The notes under the pieces: generated by a model
Told to the model about the DNA's origin: nothing
Database searches by the model: none
Seen by the model: only the letters and a program-made list of their open reading frames with translations
Source of the DNA: DASRDS01 sp035652495
Lineage (GTDB): Bacteria > Gemmatimonadota > Gemmatimonadetes > Gemmatimonadales > Gemmatimonadaceae
Direction of reading: 5' to 3'
NCBI GenBank assembly: GCA_035652495.1
Contig: DASRDS010000261.1
Location: 1-64,000, forward strand
DNA length: 64,000 nucleotides
Part shown: piece by piece, positions 26,735-35,413 of the stretch
How the letters are laid out: every line of letters starts with the position of its first letter
Numbering within the stretch: position 1 is the first letter of the stretch
Position numbers and translations under genes: made by a program

Positions 26735-26896
26735 CCATCGCAGCGTTGCTGACGATTCGTGACACAGGACCAATGCATGGAGAGCCCGAAGACCCTCATC
26801 GGGATCGGGTCAGTAAGCACTCCCAATGTGCCGGGCCCTCGGCTGATCTGACGTAAGAATACACCCAAGCGACATCACTATCTCTCAGGGGGATCC

Positions 26897-27044
26897 GTGG
26901 CCAAGCGCGACGTGACGTTCACTGTTAGAGAGCAAGAGCTGGCAAGGCAGATCTGAACTGCATGTGAAACGAGATGGGCAAGCCTTGGGTCGTCTGCCAC
27001 TGTCCAAGGGCATGGTCGAGGCGAGGCGAATGCATTCCTATTAA
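26897..27044 (+). pseudogene. frameshifted remnant of a small conserved hypothetical gene
   Basis: A GTG at 26897 with GGGGG upstream opens a frame reading AKRDVTFTVREQELA and stops at 26956-26958. One base out of phase the reading continues ELHVKRDGQALGRLPLSKG and stops at 27042-27044. Joined, the two halves match from memory the N-terminal part of a small conserved family whose members read roughly RDVxFTVxxxxLGxxxxxFxVKRDGxxxGxLxVSKG. The C-terminal half of that family is missing, so the gene is both frameshifted and truncated. Confidence 0.45.
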
Positions 27045-27783
27045 GCCTGCTCCATTCGTTGCTCCAGAACGTGCACTATGTTGGTGAAGGTCTGGAGGTC
27101 GTTGCCGGACTGAGAATTGTCAGGAGCTTTGTCAGGCCGTTAATCGGCCGGTTAGGTGTAACGGTCACCTTCCCAAGTCTCTTGGGATTTAGGCAAAATG
27201 TGGCGGCCATAGGTCTCATGGTTCGCGGGCGCCTTCCTGCGGTACAAACGCCGGTATTCCTTTGCCACGAAGATCATTTTGCCAGCTCGTTGGCCAGTGT
27301 GTTGCGACCGATATGGGCCGACGCCTACCTGCGCCGCGGACGCTGCTTGAGAGATTGGGTCTGTCCAAGCGGTGCGATAGGGTGCTACCGGGCCGGTCAG
27401 CGGGCGGCTCGCAGGCGTCAGGATGTCGTCTCCGAAGTTGAGATCGCAATCGGCAAGGCCAATGTCTGCAATTGGCAGGGTCTACGGAGGCGAATTATTG
27501 AAATCCTCGACGAAGTGTTTCGGCGAGCGTTGACCACTACCATGACGGACCGCATGCTTGCGCCGGGATGGCACGAGCGCGGGATAGTTCGAATCTTGGG
27601 TGTTGTTGGCCGCCCGGGCGAGAGCATAATGGAGCGCAGACGATCGTTTTATGCGTGTCCGGTGGCTGGTGCCCCCGCCTGCGCCTGGCAATGCTATACG
27701 ACAAGCAGATACTTGCTTTAGGACTCGCCGGCCATTCTACAGTTGAGAGGGCTCGACGTACGATTATGGCGCCTAAAGTGGGC
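27045..27783. other. no recognisable gene
   Basis: A 220-codon plus-strand frame spans most of this stretch, but its translation has irregular composition and no motif, and the other frames are broken. I regard it as non-coding or decayed sequence between a pseudogene and the first lasso precursor. Confidence 0.35.
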
Positions 27784-28128
27784 GACACTGACGCCGCCCG
27801 ATGCCACTGTCCTCGCGGACGAGTTGGCGCTCGCAGCTGTCACTTGGAGAAGATAGCGTTGAACTTATTTACCGAGTTGAGTCCGTGCCCATGAGGGCGA
27901 ATCGCAGCGGAATCGATGAAACACTAACAAAAAGACTTTCACGATCATCCGGATCGACATTGGAGGAACGAAAAGATGGAATACGTCGCCCCGCAACTTA
28001 CACCGCAAGGTGATATGCTCCTGAGGACTCTCGGCCTAGGGTACATCACTTTTGAGTCTGGGAGGGAGACGAATACCGAGACGAGCTCCGGAAATACAGC
28101 TGCGAGCGCGTCCCCTGACAATACGTAG
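27784..28128 (+). repeat. duplicated unit, copy 1 (leader region plus lasso precursor A1)
   Basis: This unit and 28281-28622 align over their whole length. Both start with GACACT-A-CGCCGCC-like sequence, share blocks such as AGATAGCG and ACTAACAAA, and end at the precursor stop codon. They therefore represent a tandem duplication of a promoter/leader and precursor gene, since diverged. Confidence 0.65.
27976..28128 (+). CDS. lasso peptide precursor A1
   Basis: This gene encodes a 50-residue precursor and has GGAGG 9 bases before the ATG. The leader (1-19) carries the motif read by lasso B1 proteins, YVAPQLTPQG (Y3, P6, L8, G12), and the conserved Thr at the penultimate leader position (T18, L19). 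The core would begin at G20. E27 is the eighth core residue, so the predicted macrolactam ring is GLGYITFE with an isopeptide bond from the G20 amine to the E27 side chain. The tail is long (23 residues) and ends SASPDNT, as in the other two precursors. Processing enzymes lie about 13 kb away at 39.4-42 kb. Confidence 0.82.
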   Translation: MEYVAPQLTPQGDMLLRTLGLGYITFESGRETNTETSSGNTAASASPDNT

Positions 28129-28280
28129 CATCTCGAACTGGTTGTCGAAAAGAGGTGCCGCAGCCGAGCTGCCCGCCCCGGTAACTCTTCTACACACGAT
28201 AAGGGAGAGCTTGGTTGGATTCGCCGGCTCGTCTGTAGCAAGGAAGCCTTGACGCAAAATGATGTGAACTGAAGCACGGG

Positions 28281-28622
28281 GACACTAACGCCGCCTGACG
28301 CGTCATCGTCGTCCTTATGACTTAGCGCACTCGCAGTTCGTGCTGTGGGAGAGATAGCGGTTAACGGATTTGCCAAGCCGATGTCCGGCCCACGGCGGGC
28401 GGATCGTACCAAAAACTAACAAAGCACTTTCGCGATCGTCTCAATCGACGACGGAGGAATGGAAAGATGCAATACGTCGCCCCGCAACTATCGCCGCAAG
28501 GTAGCATGCTCCTGAGGACCCACGGCTCGCCGGGCTTCGTCACGTTTGAGGCTGGCAGAGTGACGGATCACGAGACGAGTTCTGGAAGTACAGGTGATAG
28601 CGCGTCCCCCGACAACACATAG
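28281..28622 (+). repeat. duplicated unit, copy 2 (leader region plus lasso precursor A2)
   Basis: Second copy of the unit at 27784-28128. The region before the ATG keeps the order of short shared blocks, including ACTAACAAA and GGAGGAA before the start codon. Conservation upstream of the gene suggests that promoter or leader control was duplicated with it. Confidence 0.65.
28467..28622 (+). CDS. lasso peptide precursor A2
   Basis: The 51-residue precursor begins after GGAGGAATGGAAAG. Its leader has YVAPQLSPQG (Y3, P6, L8, G12) and T18-H19 before the cut. The core would start at G20 and E28 is the ninth core residue, giving a predicted nine-residue ring GSPGFVTFE. That is one residue larger than in A1, with the pattern G-x-x-G-x-V-T-F-E. 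The tail of 23 residues again ends SASPDNT. A1 and A2 share most leader residues but differ in ring and early tail, as expected for duplicated precursors that diversified in the core. Confidence 0.82.
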   Translation: MQYVAPQLSPQGSMLLRTHGSPGFVTFEAGRVTDHETSSGSTGDSASPDNT

Positions 28623-28916
28623 CAGGTGGCTGTAGAAGGAGTTACCATAGCCGAGCCCCGTCAGTTTTTACTTCTCGAATAATGGCGCGGGCTGTTGCGC
28701 CTCAATCGATTGCTCGCTAGCCTCGTTGCAGCATCGGTCTAGATTCAAGTCCTTGAGGTTGGGAGACGAACGTCCACAGTCGATTCCGTGCGTCCAGCTA
28801 AACTGCCCGATCTCAAGCTTCGGGTCGCACGGCTGCGGTAGCCCGCCTCTACCTAAGGTCTCGAACCAAGGGGCAAGCCTCTGAATGAGTGCTCGCCCCA
28901 CAGATCGTCGAACGAG

Positions 28917-29954
28917 TTATGGTGCGCCTGTTGTTGCTGCTTGCGCCCCTGCCGCGGGAACCAGCACCAGCCACCAGAAATCTCCATTGGCGTCCTTGTG
29001 GGCCATGAATAAGCGGTGCGTTCTTTGGTCGACAACGATGCGCGCGCCATGCAATAGTGGATTGACGAGCGTTGTACGCACTGTATAGCGGTCGGGCGAA
29101 TCCTCGTGAATTACCGTCACGCCTGCGTTGCCCAGCGTTGAGGAATAACCGTTAGGCATGAATATCAGACCGGTACCTGGGTCAAAGGCGTTCTCGTCAG
29201 CTTGCCCTGGAAGAGGGAGAGTCGCTACGATGTGACCATCATCGGCGGATACGGCGGCGAACAAGTGATGGCAAGCGACGAACAGTCGTCTGTGAGCGCG
29301 GTCGATCGCGAGTCCTTGTGGAGATGTGCAAGGAGCAAGGGACCATCCGTCGATACGACGCAACGTTCGCGTATCTATGACTGCGATTGAATCCTTCGAG
29401 CCCAGGTTCAAGTACAGGTGTCCCGCACCGTCGGCCACGCCCGACTCAGCGGCCCCGGGCACTACGATCGTTCCGGCGACGACGCCTGCGGCCAAATCTA
29501 CTACGGCAATTGTGTCCGCAAGGAGGTATACGCGATCCGTGGACGAGTCATAGACACTGGCATCTCCTCTGATCCGCAAGTGAGCGATGACCGCTCCGGA
29601 TTTTAGGTCGAATATCGCGCCATGGCGGGTGACACCACGTTGAAGCCGTTGTGACACCTGAAAGCCGCCCGCCATGATTGAGTCAGCGATCGTGCTGGTG
29701 ACCTTGAGTGAATCGATGTCAACTATCGTGTTCCCTCCTCCAAGTAGGAGTCGACTCGATTCATCTAATGTGTAAAAATCCCACACAAGGTCGTGGCCGG
29801 CCTTAACGAGTTTGGCGAGAGTATACTGGTCGTCGCTACGCTGTGCGAGCAAACGAGGGCAGGAGAAGATCATCAATCCCAAGCAAAGTACGAATGCACG
29901 CAGATGTATAAACCACTTCGGGCGAGGAACTGCGTATCGGGCCTCAGCAAGCAT
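28917..29954 (-). CDS. secreted YncE-like beta-propeller protein
   Basis: I chose the ATG at 29954 (345 residues) because it gives a signal peptide ending near LLAQ (WFIHLRAFVLCLGLMIFS). An in-frame ATG at 30119 would add 55 residues with a second hydrophobic stretch. The mature part contains repeating blade-like blocks (GGGNTIVDIDSLKVTSTI, DTIAVVDLAAGVVAGTI, SKDSIAVIDTRTLRRIDG) typical of YncE/NHL-type seven-bladed propellers. A Cys pair lies around CHHLF and SLAPCTSPQG. It runs opposite to the SusC operon, within the lasso island. A binding role in the periplasm is the usual guess for such proteins, and the partner here is unknown. Confidence 0.65.
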   Translation of the reverse strand: MLAEARYAVPRPKWFIHLRAFVLCLGLMIFSCPRLLAQRSDDQYTLAKLVKAGHDLVWDFYTLDESSRLLLGGGNTIVDIDSLKVTSTIADSIMAGGFQVSQRLQRGVTRHGAIFDLKSGAVIAHLRIRGDASVYDSSTDRVYLLADTIAVVDLAAGVVAGTIVVPGAAESGVADGAGHLYLNLGSKDSIAVIDTRTLRRIDGWSLAPCTSPQGLAIDRAHRRLFVACHHLFAAVSADDGHIVATLPLPGQADENAFDPGTGLIFMPNGYSSTLGNAGVTVIHEDSPDRYTVRTTLVNPLLHGARIVVDQRTHRLFMAHKDANGDFWWLVLVPAAGAQAATTGAP

Positions 29955-30661
29955 GTTTGGCAGCATTTCGGTGGTTTGTGTAATGGGTGTCCAACATTCG
30001 AAATCTAAGGCAGCGACTACGGCTATTGACTGCACGAATGCCAGGGCGCTCCAAAAGGCTTTTAACCTGGCTGTTTGCCTGCGCGAGTGTGCCGTTGGAC
30101 GGCATCGATCACCCGACATGATGTGTTGACACGGCCGGCCTTTTAATCGCGCATCACGATGTGCTTGTTCGGGTTATTGGCGGCGAAGATACGTAGTTCA
30201 AGCGGCTGGGAATGTGCATTCACGCCACGCTACTAGCAACGCACACGAGCGGCCATTCGCGGTCACACGCGGCATAGCATTCAAGCTAGGCTTCGGAGGC
30301 TCCAGGGCCGAAGGCCGCAACATGTAACGCTGTGGAAAACGAAGCTCCGCGAATGCGGTAGTGGGTAGGGCAACCGATAAGTACACTGTCTTACAAGAGC
30401 ATTGTAACACTACACTGCGAAAGATGGCCGCAACGCCGTACGAGACGTTGACGAGTGTCCTGTAGACCTAGCTAATCATGCTGGGTCGCTTGAGAGGCGA
30501 TAGCTCGGAGGCGCTCGAAGGGCGTTTAAGACTCCTCAGCACCCCAACCCAACGAAGTGTGTTGCCGGCACAGGGCCGGCTGGCGCTTGGATTGCTGCGC
30601 GGCTGCTCGGTTCAGCTTCAGTTCGTCAGCCATCGACTCAGGCCGCTCATACGGAGGAGGG
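29955..30661. promoter_or_regulatory. divergent region upstream of the SusC operon
   Basis: About 700 bases between the propeller gene and the GTG start of the SusC-like receptor. Part may code for an N-terminal extension of the propeller protein (to 30119). The remainder shows no supported gene and should hold the promoter of the receptor operon. A ribosome-binding site, GGAGGAGG, ends 2 bases before the GTG at 30662. Confidence 0.4.
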
Positions 30662-33600
30662 GTGCCGCTCGACAACATCTTCTTGGTCGCTGTCACGGCG
30701 TCATGTTGCCTCGTCACAGCTCTCGTGGGCTCGGATTCTCACGCCCAAACAATGGCAGCACTTCCCGGCTTCGTGCAGCCACGAGGTAGCACAGTTACAA
30801 AGAGCGACACCGCGATTTTAGATCGCGTCATTTCGCTAGACGCCGACCAGCGACCACTGGCTTCTGTATTAGACGATGTTTGCGAGGCAGCGCGTGCCAC
30901 CCTCGTCGTTCACATCCGGGACTCCACGGTGCTGGCGAGAAGGGTGACTCTCCACCTTGCGCGGGTGTCTGTGAGAACGGCTTTCGCGCGTGCGCTGAGC
31001 GGCAGTGGACTGCATGTCACTTCTGTTAGTAATGGGCACAGTCTTGTCGTGTCCCCTGACGAACCAACGCAAGAGGCGCTGATGCCGCAAGGCGGCGCGT
31101 CGGTGACCGGGACAATATCGGATTCCGCAACCCAAATTCCGTTGCCCAGTGCTGAGGTTCGCGTTTCTGGTGTGGAAACGCGCGCCATCACAGGTGCGAA
31201 TGGTGTGTACTCTTTAAAAGGGTTATCGGCTGGCACTCACACGCTTGTGGCGCGGCGTCTTGGCTATGCGCCCGTAACGAAAGTAGTGTTGCTCGAGGAC
31301 GGGAAGGTTCGCACGGTGGATTTTGCATTGCCTGCGTCCAGTGTTCTCTTAGATCAGGTTGTGACTACTGTCACCGGCGAGCAACAGGTACAGGCTCTGG
31401 GAAATAGCATTACGATTCTCCGAGCAGACTCCGTACTACAGAGCGCGCCCGTGAACAGTCTGTCTCAGGTCCTGAACACCCGAGTGGCGGGCCTGGTTGT
31501 CTATGACAACTCTGGGCTAACAGGGGCCGCTCCGCCCATCAATATTCGAGGGCAGAACAGTCCGACTCTGTCAAATGAGCCCCTTTTGTACGTCGATGGT
31601 ATTCGCGTCGACAATAGCACGGCGGGCTCCTATTTGGGCGGCAACGGTCAATCAAGTGGCCGCTTCGACGACATTGCCCCGGAAGATATTGAATCCATTG
31701 AAGTCGTTAGGGGTCCGTCCGCTTCTACGCTCTATGGTACGGATGCGGCAAATGGCGTCATTCTCGTACGTACTAAACGACCCGAAGCCGGGCCTGTTCG
31801 ATGGACATTCGATGTCAAACAAGGTGCGATAACGCTTGACCGCGACCGATTCCCAGAGGTCTACCATGGTTGGGGGACTGCCAGCACTGGCGGTCCAGTT
31901 GAATGCCACTTGTTGGACGTTGCAAGCGGCAATTGTCGAATCGACAGTGTCTCTGACTTTTCACCACTTCGCGATTCTTATACAACGCCAATAGGCACTG
32001 GCAACTTGGGTGAGTACACCCTTCAGGCGTCCGGCGGTTCAAAGACCCGATTTTTCGTATCCGGATCATACTACAATGAAACCGGCGTTCTAAAGCTGCC
32101 TGATGCTGACAAAGCTGCCCTGTTGGCTACGAATCCAGGGCAAACGTTCAGTTCCGCAGCACTGCATCCAAATGCCCTCGCGAAAGCGAGCGGCAGAGCA
32201 ACGATGGCTACGGCTCTCGGCACGACGGCCGATCTCACCGTGTCGGCGTCAATACTGTCGGATGATTCTCGAATTCCGGCAAGCACCGCAATTAACGCCG
32301 GCTTCTTCGGGCCGGGCTACCGTGACTCAACCGATGGATGGGAATTCGGCACGAGGCCTGCCGGGTTCTTTTTACCTCGGCACGATGAGGACTTAGATCA
32401 CTTTACGAGTTCCGTTGGTGGCAGCTGGCGGCCTTCGACATGGCTTACCTTCCGATCAACCGAGGGGTTGGATTTCGCATCAGATTATACAGATGCACTG
32501 ACTCCGTTGGGCGAAGGTCCGCCTGGCGATCCAGGCGAGCGCACGAACGCCCGGGCTAGTACTGCGATTTACAGCGCAGACGTATCGGGGACGGCATCGG
32601 CGCGCCCCTTCGGATGGTTAGAATTGCGATCGTCTGTAGGCGCACAGTATACTCGTCGCTCCCAGCTGATAACTGAAGCTCAATCCCAGAACCTGTTACC
32701 CGGCTGCTCTACCGTTGCCTGCGGCGCGCAATCTGCTCAGGAGTCAACGAACGAGTCTGTCGTAGCCGGAATATTTGGCGAAGAGACTTTTACTTTAGGC
32801 GATCGGGTCTTTCTTACTGGCGCAATTCGTACCGATGGAGCCAGTTCTTTCGGGAGCAAATTCAACACGGCGTTATATCCGAAACTAAGCGCCTCGTGGA
32901 ACATGCTCCGCGACCCGCTATTGCCAAAGGTGTTGGATATTTCGAGTCTGCGACTCCGCGCTGCGTACGGAGAATCAGGAATCCAACCGGGACCGACGGA
33001 CGCGCTCGCGTTGGAGCAACTGTCCCCGACGTACAACAATGGAAGCAACGCGACAGGTGCGCATCTTACCAGTTTGGGCGACCCGAACCTGAAGCCGGAG
33101 CGCACGCACGAAGTCGAGCTAGGCTTCGATTCAGATTTGTTGTCAAATCGCCTTCATCTTTCCGGCACGTACTATCGAAAACAGAGTACCGATGCGCTTG
33201 AGCAGGTCGCGCTTCCGGTGTCACTCATCGGATCTTTCGGCAGTACGCAAATCGAAAATGTCGGTTCGGTCTTGAATTGGGGATACGAATTTACCGCATC
33301 GACCCGCCTGATAGACACGAAGCCAGTCGCCATAGACATTGCAGTCAATGGTTCTACCAATACGAACCGCCTTATCTCGTTGGGGAACGGTGTCTCGTCT
33401 GCAATTCAGGATTACGGCAACGGCAGCCTGAGACCAGGCTACCCCTTGTTCGCCCTGTTCACTCACCCTTTCCAGTACAAGGATTTGAACGGGGACGGGA
33501 TAATTGAACCCAACGAGTTGAACGTGGACTCGTCGTACTCGTTCGTGGGTCAGGTGTATCCCAAAACACAGCTATCGACCACGTTCGCTCTAAGCTTTTT

Positions 33601-34042
33601 TTCCAGCGCGATACGTGTTGCCGCTCAATTGGACTATAGAGGCGGCTTCAAGCTCATCAATTTCACGCGTGTGTATCAATGCTTGGACGGCAATTGCTTG
33701 GCTGTCCTTGATAAGCGCACGCCTCTTAGCCAACAAGCAGCGATGCAGGATGCGTTGGTTAGTGGGCTCGCTAACGAGACCGGGTTATACGAGGACGCTT
33801 CGTTCACCCGTCTCCGCGAAGTGTCGGTTACGTGGAGGCTTCCTCGGTCAGTCGTAGGCTTCGCCAAAGCGCGTGGCGCCGCTATTACGTTCGCCGCCCG
33901 CAACCTTGCCCTGTGGACGAAGTACAGCGGCACGGATCCGGAGGTGCTCACGTACATCGGCCTGCAATCGTCCCCCTTCTATGACGCCGGGTCTTTGCCG
34001 CCTAGTCGGTATTTCACGGGGCGACTCAGCTTGGAGTATTAA
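30662..34042 (+). CDS. SusC/RagA-type TonB-dependent outer-membrane receptor with N-terminal STN domain
   Basis: The GTG at 30662, preceded by GGAGGAGG, gives 1126 residues and a signal peptide (NIFLVAVTASCCLVTALVG). An STN (secretin/TonB N-terminal) domain follows (RPLASVLDDVCEAARATLVV, then VSVRTAFARALSGSGL), then a carboxypeptidase-regulatory-like beta domain (VTGTISDSATQIPLPSAEVR), the plug (NTRVAGLVVYDNSGLTGAAP, VDGIRV, IESIEVVRGPSASTLYG) and the barrel, ending FTGRLSLEY. STN domains usually pass an uptake signal to an anti-sigma factor. SusD starts 6 bases later and the isopeptidase-like gene overlaps SusD, so the three form an operon. Given its place between lasso precursors, its cargo is probably the lasso peptide. 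Confidence 0.88.
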   Translation: MPLDNIFLVAVTASCCLVTALVGSDSHAQTMAALPGFVQPRGSTVTKSDTAILDRVISLDADQRPLASVLDDVCEAARATLVVHIRDSTVLARRVTLHLARVSVRTAFARALSGSGLHVTSVSNGHSLVVSPDEPTQEALMPQGGASVTGTISDSATQIPLPSAEVRVSGVETRAITGANGVYSLKGLSAGTHTLVARRLGYAPVTKVVLLEDGKVRTVDFALPASSVLLDQVVTTVTGEQQVQALGNSITILRADSVLQSAPVNSLSQVLNTRVAGLVVYDNSGLTGAAPPINIRGQNSPTLSNEPLLYVDGIRVDNSTAGSYLGGNGQSSGRFDDIAPEDIESIEVVRGPSASTLYGTDAANGVILVRTKRPEAGPVRWTFDVKQGAITLDRDRFPEVYHGWGTASTGGPVECHLLDVASGNCRIDSVSDFSPLRDSYTTPIGTGNLGEYTLQASGGSKTRFFVSGSYYNETGVLKLPDADKAALLATNPGQTFSSAALHPNALAKASGRATMATALGTTADLTVSASILSDDSRIPASTAINAGFFGPGYRDSTDGWEFGTRPAGFFLPRHDEDLDHFTSSVGGSWRPSTWLTFRSTEGLDFASDYTDALTPLGEGPPGDPGERTNARASTAIYSADVSGTASARPFGWLELRSSVGAQYTRRSQLITEAQSQNLLPGCSTVACGAQSAQESTNESVVAGIFGEETFTLGDRVFLTGAIRTDGASSFGSKFNTALYPKLSASWNMLRDPLLPKVLDISSLRLRAAYGESGIQPGPTDALALEQLSPTYNNGSNATGAHLTSLGDPNLKPERTHEVELGFDSDLLSNRLHLSGTYYRKQSTDALEQVALPVSLIGSFGSTQIENVGSVLNWGYEFTASTRLIDTKPVAIDIAVNGSTNTNRLISLGNGVSSAIQDYGNGSLRPGYPLFALFTHPFQYKDLNGDGIIEPNELNVDSSYSFVGQVYPKTQLSTTFALSFFSSAIRVAAQLDYRGGFKLINFTRVYQCLDGNCLAVLDKRTPLSQQAAMQDALVSGLANETGLYEDASFTRLREVSVTWRLPRSVVGFAKARGAAITFAARNLALWTKYSGTDPEVLTYIGLQSSPFYDAGSLPPSRYFTGRLSLEY

Positions 34043-34048
34043 CGAACC

Positions 34049-35413
34049 ATGCAGCTTACATGTGAGATGCAGAGAATCTTTTGCGTCAGCCTGCGATCTG
34101 CGCCGATGATAGCTCTAACTGCCTTCGCGACAGCGTGCGGTGACCTTACACACGTAAGCACGCCCGACGTACTTCAACCCAGTTCGCTCGATAGTCCAGA
34201 TGGTGCTCGAGCACGCGAATCTTACGCCATCGGCATATTCGCCACTGCGCTTGCCGAACAGGCGCAGGCGACCGGCACTCTCACGGACGAGTTCACGGAC
34301 ATTAGCGGGCAGTTCAATGGTGTCGATCAGCGCCGCGTACCGAGCACCGCATACGTTTTCGGGTATCCGTATCCTGATCTTACGCAAGCCCGAATAAGTG
34401 CACTACGTGCGGCTCAATCGCTACGTCGATTTGTACCGGACTCACCTGCGGAAGCGGGCTTGATGTATAGGCTCGCAGCGCTAGTCGAGATTTATTTTGC
34501 TGAAAATATGTGCTCCGGTGTACCTCTCACATCTTTGGCGAGCGACGGTACGCCGATGTTGGGTGCGACCGTCTCGAGGAGTCAACTCATTCAGCGCGCA
34601 TTGGCGCACCTCGACAGCGCAAGCGTCTTCACACCGACTGGCGACACGGGAGTCGACATCATTGCAGTCTCGCGCGCACGAGCTCTTGCCGACAGCGGTG
34701 ATCTCGCGTCTGCCTCTCATGCCATCGCGGGGATTACTGCAGTGTTTAACGTATCACCGCCCTATGATGGGGTTAATCAGATCAATGCACTATACCAGGA
34801 TATAGTTCAAGATCTGCAGTTGTCGGTTGCTGATCACGAGGGTTCGAATGGGCTTCCGTTCAGAAGCACTAACGACCCCCGTTTGCCTCTCGCCAATCTA
34901 GGGATTGGCGCCGACGGTCTGGATTCCGTCTACGCGCCAAGCTTGCTGACGAGCGGTGCGACGCCGGTCGTCGAAGCGACGAGCATTGAAGTCGAACTGG
35001 TCCGGGCAGAGGCGATGTTAAATCACATTGGAGCGCCGACAACGCACGCGTGGTTGGACACGCTGAACGCGTTGCGCACGTCCGGGTCATACAGCGTCAC
35101 ATCAGGAGGCGACACTGTGTATGCTGCAGGCTCGGGCGGCGTCAATGGGCTTGCTCCGTTAGCCGATCCCGGCGCTGACAGTGCTCGCATTGATCTGCTA
35201 TTTCGCGAAAGGGCATTCTGGCTTTTCGGTAGCGGACATCGTCAAGGCGACCTGCGCCGACTGGTTCGCTACTATGGGCGACGCGAGCAAGATGTGTTTC
35301 CGGTCGGCTTGTATGAGCATGCCGGTACTTCTTATGGCACCGATGTCACTTTCGTACCGTTTGGAGAAACAAACAACCCCAACTTCGCGGGCTGTTTTGA
35401 TAGAAAAGCGTAG
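34049..35413 (+). CDS. SusD/RagB-type substrate-binding lipoprotein
   Basis: The 454-residue protein starts with an N-terminal segment carrying a lipobox-like site (ALTAFATAC, Cys near 30). Its body has SusD-like helical repeats (MYRLAALVEIYFAENMCSG, SQLIQRALAHLDSA, IEVELVRAEAMLN) and the family's C-terminal signature of FRERAFWLFGSGHRQGDLRR, followed by an ending rich in Asn/Gly. It forms the lid of the SusC channel and captures substrate on the cell surface. The order SusC-SusD-S9 hydrolase in one operon is usual for nutrient uptake, but here the locus points to peptides. Confidence 0.82.
   Translation: MQLTCEMQRIFCVSLRSAPMIALTAFATACGDLTHVSTPDVLQPSSLDSPDGARARESYAIGIFATALAEQAQATGTLTDEFTDISGQFNGVDQRRVPSTAYVFGYPYPDLTQARISALRAAQSLRRFVPDSPAEAGLMYRLAALVEIYFAENMCSGVPLTSLASDGTPMLGATVSRSQLIQRALAHLDSASVFTPTGDTGVDIIAVSRARALADSGDLASASHAIAGITAVFNVSPPYDGVNQINALYQDIVQDLQLSVADHEGSNGLPFRSTNDPRLPLANLGIGADGLDSVYAPSLLTSGATPVVEATSIEVELVRAEAMLNHIGAPTTHAWLDTLNALRTSGSYSVTSGGDTVYAAGSGGVNGLAPLADPGADSARIDLLFRERAFWLFGSGHRQGDLRRLVRYYGRREQDVFPVGLYEHAGTSYGTDVTFVPFGETNNPNFAGCFDRKA

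Noticed and set aside
27059..27721. 220-codon plus-strand open frame
   Set aside because: No motif, irregular composition and no start signal. Considered as a decayed transposase, but no catalytic motif could be recognised on either strand.
28361..28543. minus-strand frame over precursor A2
   Set aside because: It lies antisense to the precursor and an equivalent antisense frame over A1 is explained by the duplication.
28668..28901. 77-codon minus-strand frame after the propeller gene
   Set aside because: GTG start without ribosome-binding site and no recognisable domain; coding status cannot be supported.
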